The translations under genes and the position numbers were made by a program. A stretch of 64,000 bases of DNA from Gaiellaceae bacterium (GTDB taxonomy: Bacteria; Actinomycetota; Thermoleophilia; Gaiellales; Gaiellaceae). Of the stretch, positions 37,724 through 45,143 are shown piece after piece; the stretch's first letter is position 1; each line of letters begins with the position of its first letter. Where the stretch lies: assembly GCA_026002995.1 (NCBI GenBank), contig BPGK01000001.1:2481988-2545987 (forward strand). Reading direction: 5' to 3'. The notes beneath the pieces are model-generated. The model was given only the letters and a program-made list of their open reading frames with translations, searched no databases and had not been told where the DNA came from.

Positions 37724-37795
37724 TGCCCCCGGCCGGAATCGAACCAGCGCACGCGGTTTAGGAAACCGCTGCTCTATCCACTGAGCTACGGGGGC
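37724..37795 (-). tRNA. tRNA-Arg (anticodon CCU)
   Basis: The reverse strand folds into a full cloverleaf: acceptor GCCCCCG pairs with CGGGGGC, D-arm GCTCAGTGGATAGAGC, anticodon stem GCGGT/ACCGC around loop TTCCTAA (anticodon CCT), T-arm GGTTCGATTCC. The discriminator base is A and the CCA end is not encoded. Reads codon AGG, a rare Arg codon in GC-rich genomes. Confidence 0.95.
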
Positions 37796-37884
37796 GCCGC
37801 GGGAGGAAGGGTAGCGCCGGGCTGAGCGGGATCGGCAGGGCCGGGACGACGAGCTCCGCCGCACGGAGTTCGAGGACACCGGAG

Positions 37885-37937
37885 GACACCGGTGTCTGAC
37901 ACCCGCCCACCGGTGTCAGACACTCGGACCTGACACT
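37885..37937. repeat. Nested palindromes of the GGTGTCxGACACC type
   Basis: GACACCGGTGTC (37885-37896) is a perfect palindrome and overlaps GGTGTC-T-GACACC (37891-37903), another perfect inverted repeat; GGTGTCAGACAC follows at 37912-37923 and ACCTGACAC just after. The gap 37796-37997 holds these repeats and no gene. The same 13-mer core recurs at 57592-57604, which points to a dispersed repeat family. Confidence 0.7.
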
Positions 37938-37997
37938 GGGACCTGTCCACTTCGGACCTGGCCGCGTGCTGTCACCCGCTTCGAGCGACCCCCTCCC

Positions 37998-39302
37998 TCA
38001 CGCGGGAGCGAGCTCGCGGGAGCGCTCCTCGAGCGGGACGTAGTCGCGCTCGCCCGCACCCACGTAGAGCTGCCGCGGTCGCGCGATCTTCTGCTCGGGG
38101 TCGACGATGCCCTCGAGCCACTGAGCGAGCCAGCCCGCGGTGCGCGGGATCGCGAAGAGCACCGGAAACATCGCCGTCGGCAGGCCGAGCGACTGGTAGA
38201 TGAGGCCCGAGTAGAAGTCCACGTTCGGGTACAGCTTGCGGGAGACGAAGTACTCGTCCTCGAGCGCGATCCGCTCCAGCTCGAGCGCGATGTCGAGCAG
38301 CGGGTTGCGTCCCGTCACCTCGAACACCGCGTCTGCCGTCTCTTTGATGATCTTGGCCCGCGGGTCGTAATTCTTGTACACCCGGTGGCCGAACCCCATC
38401 AGCCGGAGCTCGCCTGCCTTCACCCGCTCGACGTACGCGGGAACGTTCCGCACGTCGCCGATCTCGGCGAGCATCCGCAGCACGGCCTCGTTCGCGCCGC
38501 CGTGGAGCGGGCCGTAGAGAGCGGCCGCAGCCCCGGCCAGCGCGCTGTAGGGATCGACCTTGCTCGAGCCGATCGAGCGCATCGCGTTCGCGGAGCAGTT
38601 CTGCTCGTGGTCGGCATGGAGGATGAAGAGAACCTCGAGCGCGCGCTCGAGAGCCGGGGTCGCGTGGTAGCGCGTCTCGGCCATGCGGAACATCATCGAG
38701 AGGAAGTTCCCCGTGAACCCGAGCTCGTTGTCCGGGTACACATAGGGGAGCCCACGCGAGTGCCGGTACGCCCAGGCCGCGAGCGTCGGTACCTTCGCGA
38801 TCAGGCGCTTCGCCTGGAGGAGACGGTTCTCCGCGTCGTCAACGTTCGCTGCTTCCGGGTAGAAGGTCGAGAGCGCAGCCACGGAAGCGATGAACATCCC
38901 CATGGGGTGCGCGTCGTAGCGGAAGGCCTCCATGAGGCGCTTCATGCTCTCGTGGACGAAGGTGTGGTGCGTAATCTCGTGCACCCAGGCCTCGAGCTCG
39001 GAGGCGGTGGGGAGCTCGCCGAAGAGCAGCAGGTACGCGGTCTCGAGGTAGGTGCTGCGCTCCGCGAGCTGCTCGATCGGGTAGCCCCGGTAGCGGAGGA
39101 TCCCCCGCTCGCCGTCGATGAACGTGATCGCGCTGCGGACTGACGCCGTGTTCAGGAACGCCGGGTCGTAGCTCATGAGCCCGAAGTCCTCGTCGTCGAG
39201 AGTGAGCTGCCTCAGCCCCGTGGCACGGATCGCGCCGTCGATGATGGGCAGCTCGACGGTCTTCCCCGTCCGGTTGTCGGTCACCGTGAGCGTGTCGGCC
39301 AT
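37998..39302 (-). CDS. gltA: Citrate synthase
   Basis: Condenses acetyl-CoA and oxaloacetate in the TCA cycle. 434 aa, usual length for the hexameric type II-like bacterial enzyme. Catalytic His and Asp regions: LHADHEQNCSANAMR, GPLHGGANEAVLRML and LMGFGHRVYKNYDPRAKI; the N-terminal beta-rich domain (VELPIIDGAIRATGLRQLTL) is of the gltA type. ATG at 39302 has an AGGAGAGGAG ribosome-binding site; an in-frame extension upstream lacks one. Single gene, minus strand. Confidence 0.95.
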   Translation of the reverse strand: MADTLTVTDNRTGKTVELPIIDGAIRATGLRQLTLDDEDFGLMSYDPAFLNTASVRSAITFIDGERGILRYRGYPIEQLAERSTYLETAYLLLFGELPTASELEAWVHEITHHTFVHESMKRLMEAFRYDAHPMGMFIASVAALSTFYPEAANVDDAENRLLQAKRLIAKVPTLAAWAYRHSRGLPYVYPDNELGFTGNFLSMMFRMAETRYHATPALERALEVLFILHADHEQNCSANAMRSIGSSKVDPYSALAGAAAALYGPLHGGANEAVLRMLAEIGDVRNVPAYVERVKAGELRLMGFGHRVYKNYDPRAKIIKETADAVFEVTGRNPLLDIALELERIALEDEYFVSRKLYPNVDFYSGLIYQSLGLPTAMFPVLFAIPRTAGWLAQWLEGIVDPEQKIARPRQLYVGAGERDYVPLEERSRELAPA

Positions 39303-39396
39303 GAGTGCTCCTCTCCTCGCCGGGTCGATGGAACCGATGGTGCTCCCGGGCAGGCGGCCAGGCATCCCGAGGGGCACGGATCCGGGCTACGCGGAA

Positions 39397-39657
39397 CTAC
39401 GGAGCGTGCGCCGCGACACCAGCCGCCGCATCGACCGCAGCCTTGACCTCGTCGTAGTGCCCTCGCGCCTCGTCGAGCGTGTCCCCGATCGCGGTCAGGT
39501 CGATCCGTCCGGCGACCGCGATCGCGCTCACCATGTGGAGCCCGACGCCCGTCTCGGTCTCCGTGTCCCAGCCGAGCTCGCGTTCGGCGACGACGTCGAG
39601 CAGGTCGTCCAGCGTGAGGCTCTCGTAGGCGGGGTTGTCGAGATGGTCGGTGGCGAC
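39397..39657 (-). pseudogene. Probable remnant of a PGM1-type peptide ligase C-terminus
   Basis: About 86 residues, starting near VATDHLDNPAYESLTLDDLL, continuing TGVGLHMVSAIAVAGRIDL and TAIGDTLDEARGHYDEVKAA. This resembles the last part of PGM1-related ATP-grasp peptide ligases (GVVFHMLG...TAIGDSPEEA pattern) without the catalytic domain. The frame continues upstream but becomes unlike the family and overlaps the divergent SDR gene. Could instead be a small stand-alone protein. The start is not defined. Confidence 0.45.
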
Positions 39658-39847
39658 GGAGCGCTTCAGGCGGCCGTGACATGTCCGCCACGCGCCCGCA
39701 AGCGTCGTGGGTGCCGTCCGTGAGGGTGGTGAGAGCAGAGCGGGTGCGTGGCTCCGCCACAGGTCCGCTCGCTCATCGTCCACGACGGTACTCGGCGGTT
39801 CGACGGGAGTCGAGGCACTCGCCCGAGAGGCTGCTAGCGTCCGCGGC

Positions 39848-40558
39848 ATGGAGAGACGCGCGCTCGAGGGTCGCGTGGTGGCGATCACGGGGGCGGCGGG
39901 AAGTCTCGGGCCGATCGTCGCTCACCGTCTCGCGCCGGAGGGCGCGCTCCTTGCGCTCTGCGGTCGTCGGCTCGAGCCGCTCGAGTCGCTCGCAGTCGAG
40001 CTCGAGGGAGCGGAGCCGGCGGCGGTCGACCTGCTCGACCCGGATGCGACGAGCGCCTGGGCAGACGACCTCGCAACTCGGCACGGGCGGATCGACGGGC
40101 TCGTCCACCTCGTAGGCGGCTGGCGCGGCGGAACGCCGATCGAGGAAGCTCCGCGCGAGGACTGGGATCTCCTCCACGGACTCCTCGTCAGCACGACGCA
40201 GAACGCGACCCGCGCCTTCGCACGCCACCTCCTGGCGAGCGGCCGGGGACGGTTCGTGATCGTCTCGAGCGGCCAGGCACAGGCGCCCACGCACACGAAC
40301 GCGGCCTACGCCGCCGCAAAGGCGGCCGCCGAGACGTGGACGCTTGCGCTCGCCGACCGCTTCCGCGGCAGCGGAGCCACGGCGAACATCGTCGTCGTCG
40401 GCGCCATCGTGACGCCAGAAATGCGAGCCGCAGAGCCGGAGCGGGACTTCTCGACCTTCACGCCGGCGGAGGAGATCGCCGAGGCGATTGCGTACCTCTG
40501 CTCGGACGCCGCGGCGTCGATGAACGGGCAGCGGCTCGTGCTCCGCGGCGCCGCCTGA
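39848..40558 (+). CDS. Short-chain dehydrogenase/reductase (SDR)
   Basis: 236 aa Rossmann-fold oxidoreductase. The NAD(P) motif is AITGAAGSLGPIVAHRL (TGxxxxxG form), catalytic Ser in FVIVSSGQAQAP, and the YxxxK pair in NAAYAAAKAAAETW. HLVGGWRGGTPIEEAPREDW replaces the usual NNAG motif with HLVGG, a divergent feature. Substrate unknown. ATG at 39848 gives a compact protein. Confidence 0.85.
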   Translation: MERRALEGRVVAITGAAGSLGPIVAHRLAPEGALLALCGRRLEPLESLAVELEGAEPAAVDLLDPDATSAWADDLATRHGRIDGLVHLVGGWRGGTPIEEAPREDWDLLHGLLVSTTQNATRAFARHLLASGRGRFVIVSSGQAQAPTHTNAAYAAAKAAAETWTLALADRFRGSGATANIVVVGAIVTPEMRAAEPERDFSTFTPAEEIAEAIAYLCSDAAASMNGQRLVLRGAA

Positions 40559-40564
40559 TCCCCC

Positions 40565-41275
40565 TCAGACGTTCCAGCCACCCGCGACGTCGAGCACCTG
40601 GCCGGTCACGTACGCGGCCTCGTCGGAGACGAACCAGCGCACGGCCGCGACGACCTCCTCGATCCGCCCTTCACGCCCCATGGGGATCTCTGCCAGAGGC
40701 TTCGTCGCGGAGTTCTCGATCACTCCGGGGGAGACGACGTTGGCGGTGATCCCGTGCGCCGCCTCCGCGCGGGCGATCGCCTTCGTCAAGAGGACGACTC
40801 CCGTCTTCGCGATCGCGTACGCGACGAGGCCCGGGCGGGCGACGAGGTTCTGGGCCCCGGCGTACCCGATGTTGACGATGCGCCCTCCGCCTGCGGAGCG
40901 CATGAGAGGGATCGCAGCGCGACAGGTGACGAACGTCGCGACGAGGTTCGTCTCCACGACGTCGTCCCACTCCTCGAGCGTGAGCTCCTCGAGCGGCGTG
41001 TAGACGTAGTTGCCGACGTTGTTGACGAGAATCCGAAGCGGCCCGAGCGCCGCGTTCGCCTCCTCGACGAGCGCGGCCGCCGCGGCCCGATCCGTGAGAT
41101 CCGCCTGGAGCGCGAGCGCGCGGACGCCGAGCTCCTCGGCCTCGGCCCGCGTCGCCTCCGCCTCGGCGCGTGAGTGGCGGTAGTGGATCGCGACGTCGTA
41201 GCCGAGGCGGGCGAGCTCGAGCGCGATCCCCCGGCCGATCCCTTTCGCAGAGCCCGTGACGAGCGCGCCGCTCAC
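40565..41275 (-). CDS. SDR-family oxidoreductase, FabG/pteridine-reductase-like, with Gly at the catalytic Ser position
   Basis: 236 aa. Cofactor loop ALVTGSAKGIGRGIALELA, NNAG-like motif ILVNNVGNYVYTPLEEL, active site RIVNIGYAGAQNLVARPGL followed by AYAIAKTGVVLL (YxxxK intact). The Ser of the classic SSxxG motif is Gly here (NIGYAG). C-terminal VTGQVLDVAGGWNV is conserved. Such GYAG variants occur in pteridine/dihydrofolate-reductase-like SDRs, as far as I recall. GTG start overlaps the phosphotransferase stop. Convergent with the previous SDR, 6 nt apart. Confidence 0.85.
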   Translation of the reverse strand: MSGALVTGSAKGIGRGIALELARLGYDVAIHYRHSRAEAEATRAEAEELGVRALALQADLTDRAAAAALVEEANAALGPLRILVNNVGNYVYTPLEELTLEEWDDVVETNLVATFVTCRAAIPLMRSAGGGRIVNIGYAGAQNLVARPGLVAYAIAKTGVVLLTKAIARAEAAHGITANVVSPGVIENSATKPLAEIPMGREGRIEEVVAAVRWFVSDEAAYVTGQVLDVAGGWNV

Positions 41276-42111
41276 TCCGCGAGGGCCCTCCTTGCCAGGC
41301 GCTCTCTCCGCGCCTGGAGAACGGGCACGAGCGCGAGCGACCCGAGCACGAGCCAGAGGTACGCAGCCGGGGTGTCGAGCAGGAGCGCGGCGCCGAGAGC
41401 CAGGTGCTGCGTCGAGAGCCCGAGGTTCGCGAGCACCGAGACGGTCGCGCGGTCGTGGTAGACGCGCGTCGCGCGCCGGCGGCGCTCGGGGTCGGACTCG
41501 CTTCCGAGAGCCCGCTCGAGCCGGCTCCGCACGACGGCCTGGATCAGACGATCCTGAGGAGCGAACACGACGCGGTAGAAGGCGCCGAGCAGGCGCTCGA
41601 TCCCACTCCTGCACGATCGTGAGCTCGCTGTGGCTTCTCCGCGGGTCTCCCGGTAGAGCTGCGAGACGTTGAAGTCGACGGCGAGAACGAGCGTCAGCGC
41701 GACGAACGCGGCGAGGGCGAGCCAGGCCGAACCCGTGACGACGGCAAGTGCTGCGAAGAGCGCGAGGTTGACGACGAAGTCCACGACGGTGTCGAGGTAG
41801 CGACCGGTCAGCGTCACCCGCCCCGAGATCCGGGCGAGTCGGCCGTCGACGTTGTCGAGGAGCGTGCGCACCTGCAGGAGACAGGCGGCGGCCGCGAACG
41901 AGCCGCCGGCGAGCAGCCCCGCTGCGACGAGGCCGACGAGGCCGTGCACGACGACGACAGCGGGGGGAGAGAGCCTCGTGCGCGCGAGCGCGCGGGCGAG
42001 GGCGTTGGCGGGCGGAGCGAAGAGCACCGTCACCGCGAGCTCCTGCACCGGGCGGCTCGAGGAGGGCTGAGCCAGCAGGGGCGAAGCGGGGTTCTCGGAG
42101 GAGACCGACAT
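41272..42111 (-). CDS. CDP-alcohol phosphatidyltransferase family protein
   Basis: 279 aa membrane enzyme. The catalytic motif DxxDGxxAR(x8)GxxxDxxxD is perfect: DNVDGRLARISGRVTL then TGRYLDTVVD. About six hydrophobic segments. Family members attach an alcohol head group (glycerol phosphate, inositol, serine) or alditol phosphate to CDP-diacylglycerol or CDP-alcohol. Which head group is used here is not evident; the protein lacks the features of PgsA and PssA that I know well. The stop overlaps the SDR start. Confidence 0.87.
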   Translation of the reverse strand: MSVSSENPASPLLAQPSSSRPVQELAVTVLFAPPANALARALARTRLSPPAVVVVHGLVGLVAAGLLAGGSFAAAACLLQVRTLLDNVDGRLARISGRVTLTGRYLDTVVDFVVNLALFAALAVVTGSAWLALAAFVALTLVLAVDFNVSQLYRETRGEATASSRSCRSGIERLLGAFYRVVFAPQDRLIQAVVRSRLERALGSESDPERRRRATRVYHDRATVSVLANLGLSTQHLALGAALLLDTPAAYLWLVLGSLALVPVLQARRERLARRALAE

Positions 42112-42140
42112 CGGCCGCGATCGATCGTAATACTGGCCGC

Positions 42141-42386
42141 ATGGCAGAACCGGATCAGTGGGCCGAGGTCGAGGGCGCGCTCGAGCGCACGTTCTCGTTC
42201 CCGACCTTCGTGGAGGCGCTCGCCTTCGTGAATCGGGTCGGTGAGCTCGCGGAGGCCGAGAACCACCACCCGGACATCGCGATCCACTACAACCGCGTGA
42301 CCCTCCGCTGGTGGACGCACTCGGCCGGCGGGATCACCGATCGCGACCGCGACCTCGCGGAGAAGAGCGCGGCGCTCGCGGCGTAG
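42141..42386 (+). CDS. Pterin-4a-carbinolamine dehydratase (PCD/DCoH family)
   Basis: 81 aa. The family signature AENHHPDIAIHYNRVTLRWW followed by THSAGGITDRD is complete, including the active-site His pair and the ITxxD end. These enzymes dehydrate 4a-hydroxytetrahydropterin, regenerating pterin cofactors, though many bacterial copies may have another role (moco or folate-related). Divergent from the phosphotransferase gene with a 29-nt gap. Confidence 0.93.
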   Translation: MAEPDQWAEVEGALERTFSFPTFVEALAFVNRVGELAEAENHHPDIAIHYNRVTLRWWTHSAGGITDRDRDLAEKSAALAA

Positions 42387-42422
42387 GCAGCCGCGACGCG
42401 CCTGGGCACCTCACCCCCGGCC

Positions 42423-42884
42423 TCAGGCTTCGGCGGGCGCCTTCACGACGACGACCGGGCAGGGCGCGTGCTGGAGCACGTGCTTGCTGACGGAGCCGAG
42501 CAGCGCCGCAGCGAGGCCGGAGCGTCCCCGCGACCCGACGACGACGAGGTCCGCCCCCCGCGCCGCCTCCTCGAGCGCCTCGGCGGCGCCGCCCTCGACG
42601 AGCTGTCGCTCGATCGGGACGGGCGGGCCTTCCGGGAACGCCGCGGCGAGCGCAGTTTCGAGCTCCTCCTCGGCCGCGGCCCGCTCCGCCTCGAGCGTGC
42701 CCGCGTAGTCGACGGCCGGCAGCGGGACCATCCCCGGCTCAGCCAGCGGCGCCGGCGCGAGGAACGACCAGGCGTGCAGCGCGACGAGCCGCGCGCCCCG
42801 GAGCTGGGCCTCCTCGGCCGCCCAGCGGAGCGCCGCCTGCGAGGCGGGTGACCCGTCTACCCCGACGACGATCGTGCCGGCCAT
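42423..42884 (-). CDS. Universal stress protein (UspA family)
   Basis: 153 aa. Begins AGTIVVGVDGSPASQAALRW, contains the ATP-binding loop LVVVGSRGRSGLAAALLGSV (G-x2-G-x9-GS) and ends PCPVVVVKAPAEA. The ATP-binding type of Usp is expected. ATG at 42884 chosen because it sits next to the first beta-strand; a GTG further up adds seven residues. Single gene, 36 nt past the PCD stop, convergent. Confidence 0.92.
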   Translation of the reverse strand: MAGTIVVGVDGSPASQAALRWAAEEAQLRGARLVALHAWSFLAPAPLAEPGMVPLPAVDYAGTLEAERAAAEEELETALAAAFPEGPPVPIERQLVEGGAAEALEEAARGADLVVVGSRGRSGLAAALLGSVSKHVLQHAPCPVVVVKAPAEA

Positions 42885-42957
42885 GCCGGCAGGGTACGCC
42901 ACCAACGCCTCGAGCGGGGCGAGAGGGGAGCGCGCACGCCGGTTGTAAGGTGGGCTC

Positions 42958-43863
42958 GTGGCGAGTCGTAGCGTCCGCGTGTGCGAGGTCGGTCCGCGAG
43001 ACGGGCTCCAGAACGAGCCCGACGTGCTCGCGCCGACGCAGCGAGCCGAGCTCGTCGACCGGCTCGTTGCCGCCGGGATCCGCGAGATCGAGGTCGCGAG
43101 CTTCGTCGATCCGCGGCGGGTGCCGCAGATGGGCGGCGCGGAGGAGGTGGTCGAGGCGATCCGGCGTGAGCCCGGAGTCGTCTACGCCGGCCTCGTGCTC
43201 AACGAGCGCGGGTACGAACGCCTCCTGGCGGCCGGGCTCGACGAGGCTCGCTTCGCCTTCGGGGCGACCGACTCGTTCAACCGACGCAACCAGGGCGCGA
43301 GCGTCGAGGAGTCGCTCGCCGCCGCGATTCGGATCGCCGAGCGTGCGCGAGCGGACGGGCTCCGCTCCGCGGTCACGATCAGCGTCGCCTTCGGCTGCCC
43401 CTTCGAGGGCGTCGTTGCCGCCGCCCGCGTGCTCGAGCTCGCGCGACGGGTCGCGGAGGCAGCGCCGGATGCCCTCCTCCTCGCCGACACGATCGGCGTC
43501 GCCACCCCTTCGCACGTCCGCGCCCTCCTCTCCCGCGTGGCGGAGCTCGGAGTTCCGGTCGGAGGACACTTCCACAACACGCGCAACACGGGCTACGCAA
43601 ATGCGCTCGCCGCGCTCGAGGCGGGTGCGACGATCCTCGACGCCTCGATCGGCGGGCTCGGCGGCTGCCCCTTCGCACCCCGGGCGACCGGCAACGTCGC
43701 GACCGAAGACCTCGTCTTCCTCCTCCGCGGCGAGGGTGTAGAGACCGGCATCGACCTCGACGCGCTGATCGACGTCTCCGCCTGGCTCGAGGGCGTCCTC
43801 GGACGTCCGCTCCCAGGCCAGGTCTACCGCGCCGGCGCGTTCCTCCCTGCCGGGAGCGCGTGA
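42958..43863 (+). CDS. mvaB: Hydroxymethylglutaryl-CoA lyase
   Basis: Cleaves HMG-CoA to acetoacetate and acetyl-CoA, the last step of leucine breakdown. 301 aa HMGL-like TIM barrel. VCEVGPRDGLQNEPDVL carries the metal-binding Asp, SFVDPRRVPQMGGAEEV follows, HFHNTRNTGYANALAALEAG has the metal His pair, and IGGLGGCPFAPRATGNVAT is the HMG-CoA lyase signature with the catalytic Cys (distinguishing it from isopropylmalate synthases). GTG start. Convergent with fumarylacetoacetase, 4 nt apart. Confidence 0.93.
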   Translation: MASRSVRVCEVGPRDGLQNEPDVLAPTQRAELVDRLVAAGIREIEVASFVDPRRVPQMGGAEEVVEAIRREPGVVYAGLVLNERGYERLLAAGLDEARFAFGATDSFNRRNQGASVEESLAAAIRIAERARADGLRSAVTISVAFGCPFEGVVAAARVLELARRVAEAAPDALLLADTIGVATPSHVRALLSRVAELGVPVGGHFHNTRNTGYANALAALEAGATILDASIGGLGGCPFAPRATGNVATEDLVFLLRGEGVETGIDLDALIDVSAWLEGVLGRPLPGQVYRAGAFLPAGSA

Positions 43864-43867
43864 GAGG

Positions 43868-45016
43868 TCACTCGGCGGAGCCCGGGAAGCGAGCCGGGAG
43901 AACCGTGCCGCGCACCTCGCCGAGGCGTACGTCCCCCGCACGGCCGCGAAGGACGACCTCGTCGCCGTCCTCGAGGAAGGTGCGCGTCGTCCCGTCGCCG
44001 AGGCCGATCGGATGCTCGCCGTTCCGGGTCAGCTCGATGAGGGAGCCCTCGCTTCCGCGCTCCGAACCCGAGATCGTCCCCGACGCGAAGAGGTCGCCCG
44101 TGCGGATGGAGGCGCCGTTCACGGTCGCGTGCGCGAGCTGCTGGGGCATCGTCCAGTAGAGCCCGCGCGCGTTCGTTCGCGAGACGACGGTTCGGGCGAT
44201 CTCGACCTCGAGCTCGACGTCGAGGCCCCAGTCGCCCTCGACCCGGAGGTACGGAAGCGGCTCCGGATCCTGCGGTGGCGCCGGCACGATGCGGCTCTCG
44301 AGCAGAGCCAGCGGCGTCACCCAAGCCGAGATCGAGGTCGCGAACGACTTCCCGAGGAACGGGCCGAGAGGCTGGTACTCCCACGCCTGGATGTCGCGCG
44401 CGCTCCAGTCGTTCACGAGGACGACGCCGAAGACGTGCTCGCGGAAGGCGGCCGTCGGGACCGGGACGCCGCGCTCGGAGCCGACGCCGACGACGAAGCC
44501 GAGCTCGAGCTCGAGGTCGAGCCGCCGCGTGGGGCCGAACACGGGCGCCTCGGCTCCCGGCGGCCGGGTCTGGCCGCACGGCCGCACGACGGGTGTCCCG
44601 CTCACGACGACCGTCCCGGCGCGACCGTGGTAGCCGACGGGCAGATGGCGCCAGTTCGGCAGCAGCGGCTCTGCGTCAGGACGGAAGAGCCGCCCGAGGT
44701 TCGTCGCGTGCTCGAGGGAGGAGTAGAAGTCGACGTAGTCGCCGACCGTGAACGGCAGGTGCACCGTCGCCTCGGCGAGCGGCACGACCTCGGCGCCCCC
44801 CGACACGAGCGCGTCGATCCGCTCGAGCGCCTCCTCCCACGCCGAGCGTCCGAGGGCGAGGAAGGGGTCGAGGGAGGGAACGGCGAAGACGTCGCCGAGT
44901 CCGCCGGCGGAGAGTCCGCCGGCGGAGAGGTCGAGGATGCCGTCGCCGACCCGGAACCCGACACGCGGGGCGGTGCCCTCCGTCGCGAAGACCCCGAAGC
45001 CGACGGCGTCTCTCAC
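43868..45016 (-). CDS. fahA: Fumarylacetoacetase
   Basis: Hydrolyses fumarylacetoacetate to fumarate and acetoacetate at the end of tyrosine degradation. About 382 aa. DYVDFYSSLEHATNLGRLFR, LPNWRHLPVGYHGRAGTVVV, VVLVNDWSARDIQAWEYQPL and GPFLGKSFATSISAWVTPLA are hallmark segments (metal Asp/Glu and the GKS loop), and GTISGSERGSEGSLIELTRN near the end is conserved. Start uncertain: GTG at 45016 (VRDAVGFGVFA) or a TTG at 45097 that would add a Pro/Ser-rich stretch. No other tyrosine-pathway gene is in this window. Confidence 0.9.
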   Translation of the reverse strand: MRDAVGFGVFATEGTAPRVGFRVGDGILDLSAGGLSAGGLGDVFAVPSLDPFLALGRSAWEEALERIDALVSGGAEVVPLAEATVHLPFTVGDYVDFYSSLEHATNLGRLFRPDAEPLLPNWRHLPVGYHGRAGTVVVSGTPVVRPCGQTRPPGAEAPVFGPTRRLDLELELGFVVGVGSERGVPVPTAAFREHVFGVVLVNDWSARDIQAWEYQPLGPFLGKSFATSISAWVTPLALLESRIVPAPPQDPEPLPYLRVEGDWGLDVELEVEIARTVVSRTNARGLYWTMPQQLAHATVNGASIRTGDLFASGTISGSERGSEGSLIELTRNGEHPIGLGDGTTRTFLEDGDEVVLRGRAGDVRLGEVRGTVLPARFPGSAE

Positions 45017-45143
45017 CGCAGGAGTCTCAGCTCCTCCGGCCGGGAGTGAGAGCGAGAGGCTGGGAGCACCGGGGGATCTTCGCAGAGGCCTCCTCAAGCG
45101 GCTCGGCCTCCGTTCCGATGTGGAGGGGAGCGATCACGCCCCG

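Noticed and set aside
37724-37795. tRNA gene as an attachment site for an integrated element
   Set aside because: Nearby palindromes are short repeats, no integrase is seen, and no direct repeat of the tRNA 3' end was noticed downstream in the window.
44748-45143. Upstream in-frame extension of the GGDEF/HD-GYP gene
   Set aside because: It overlaps the well-supported fumarylacetoacetase gene on the other strand and is low complexity; the ATG at 45144 starts the recognisable protein.
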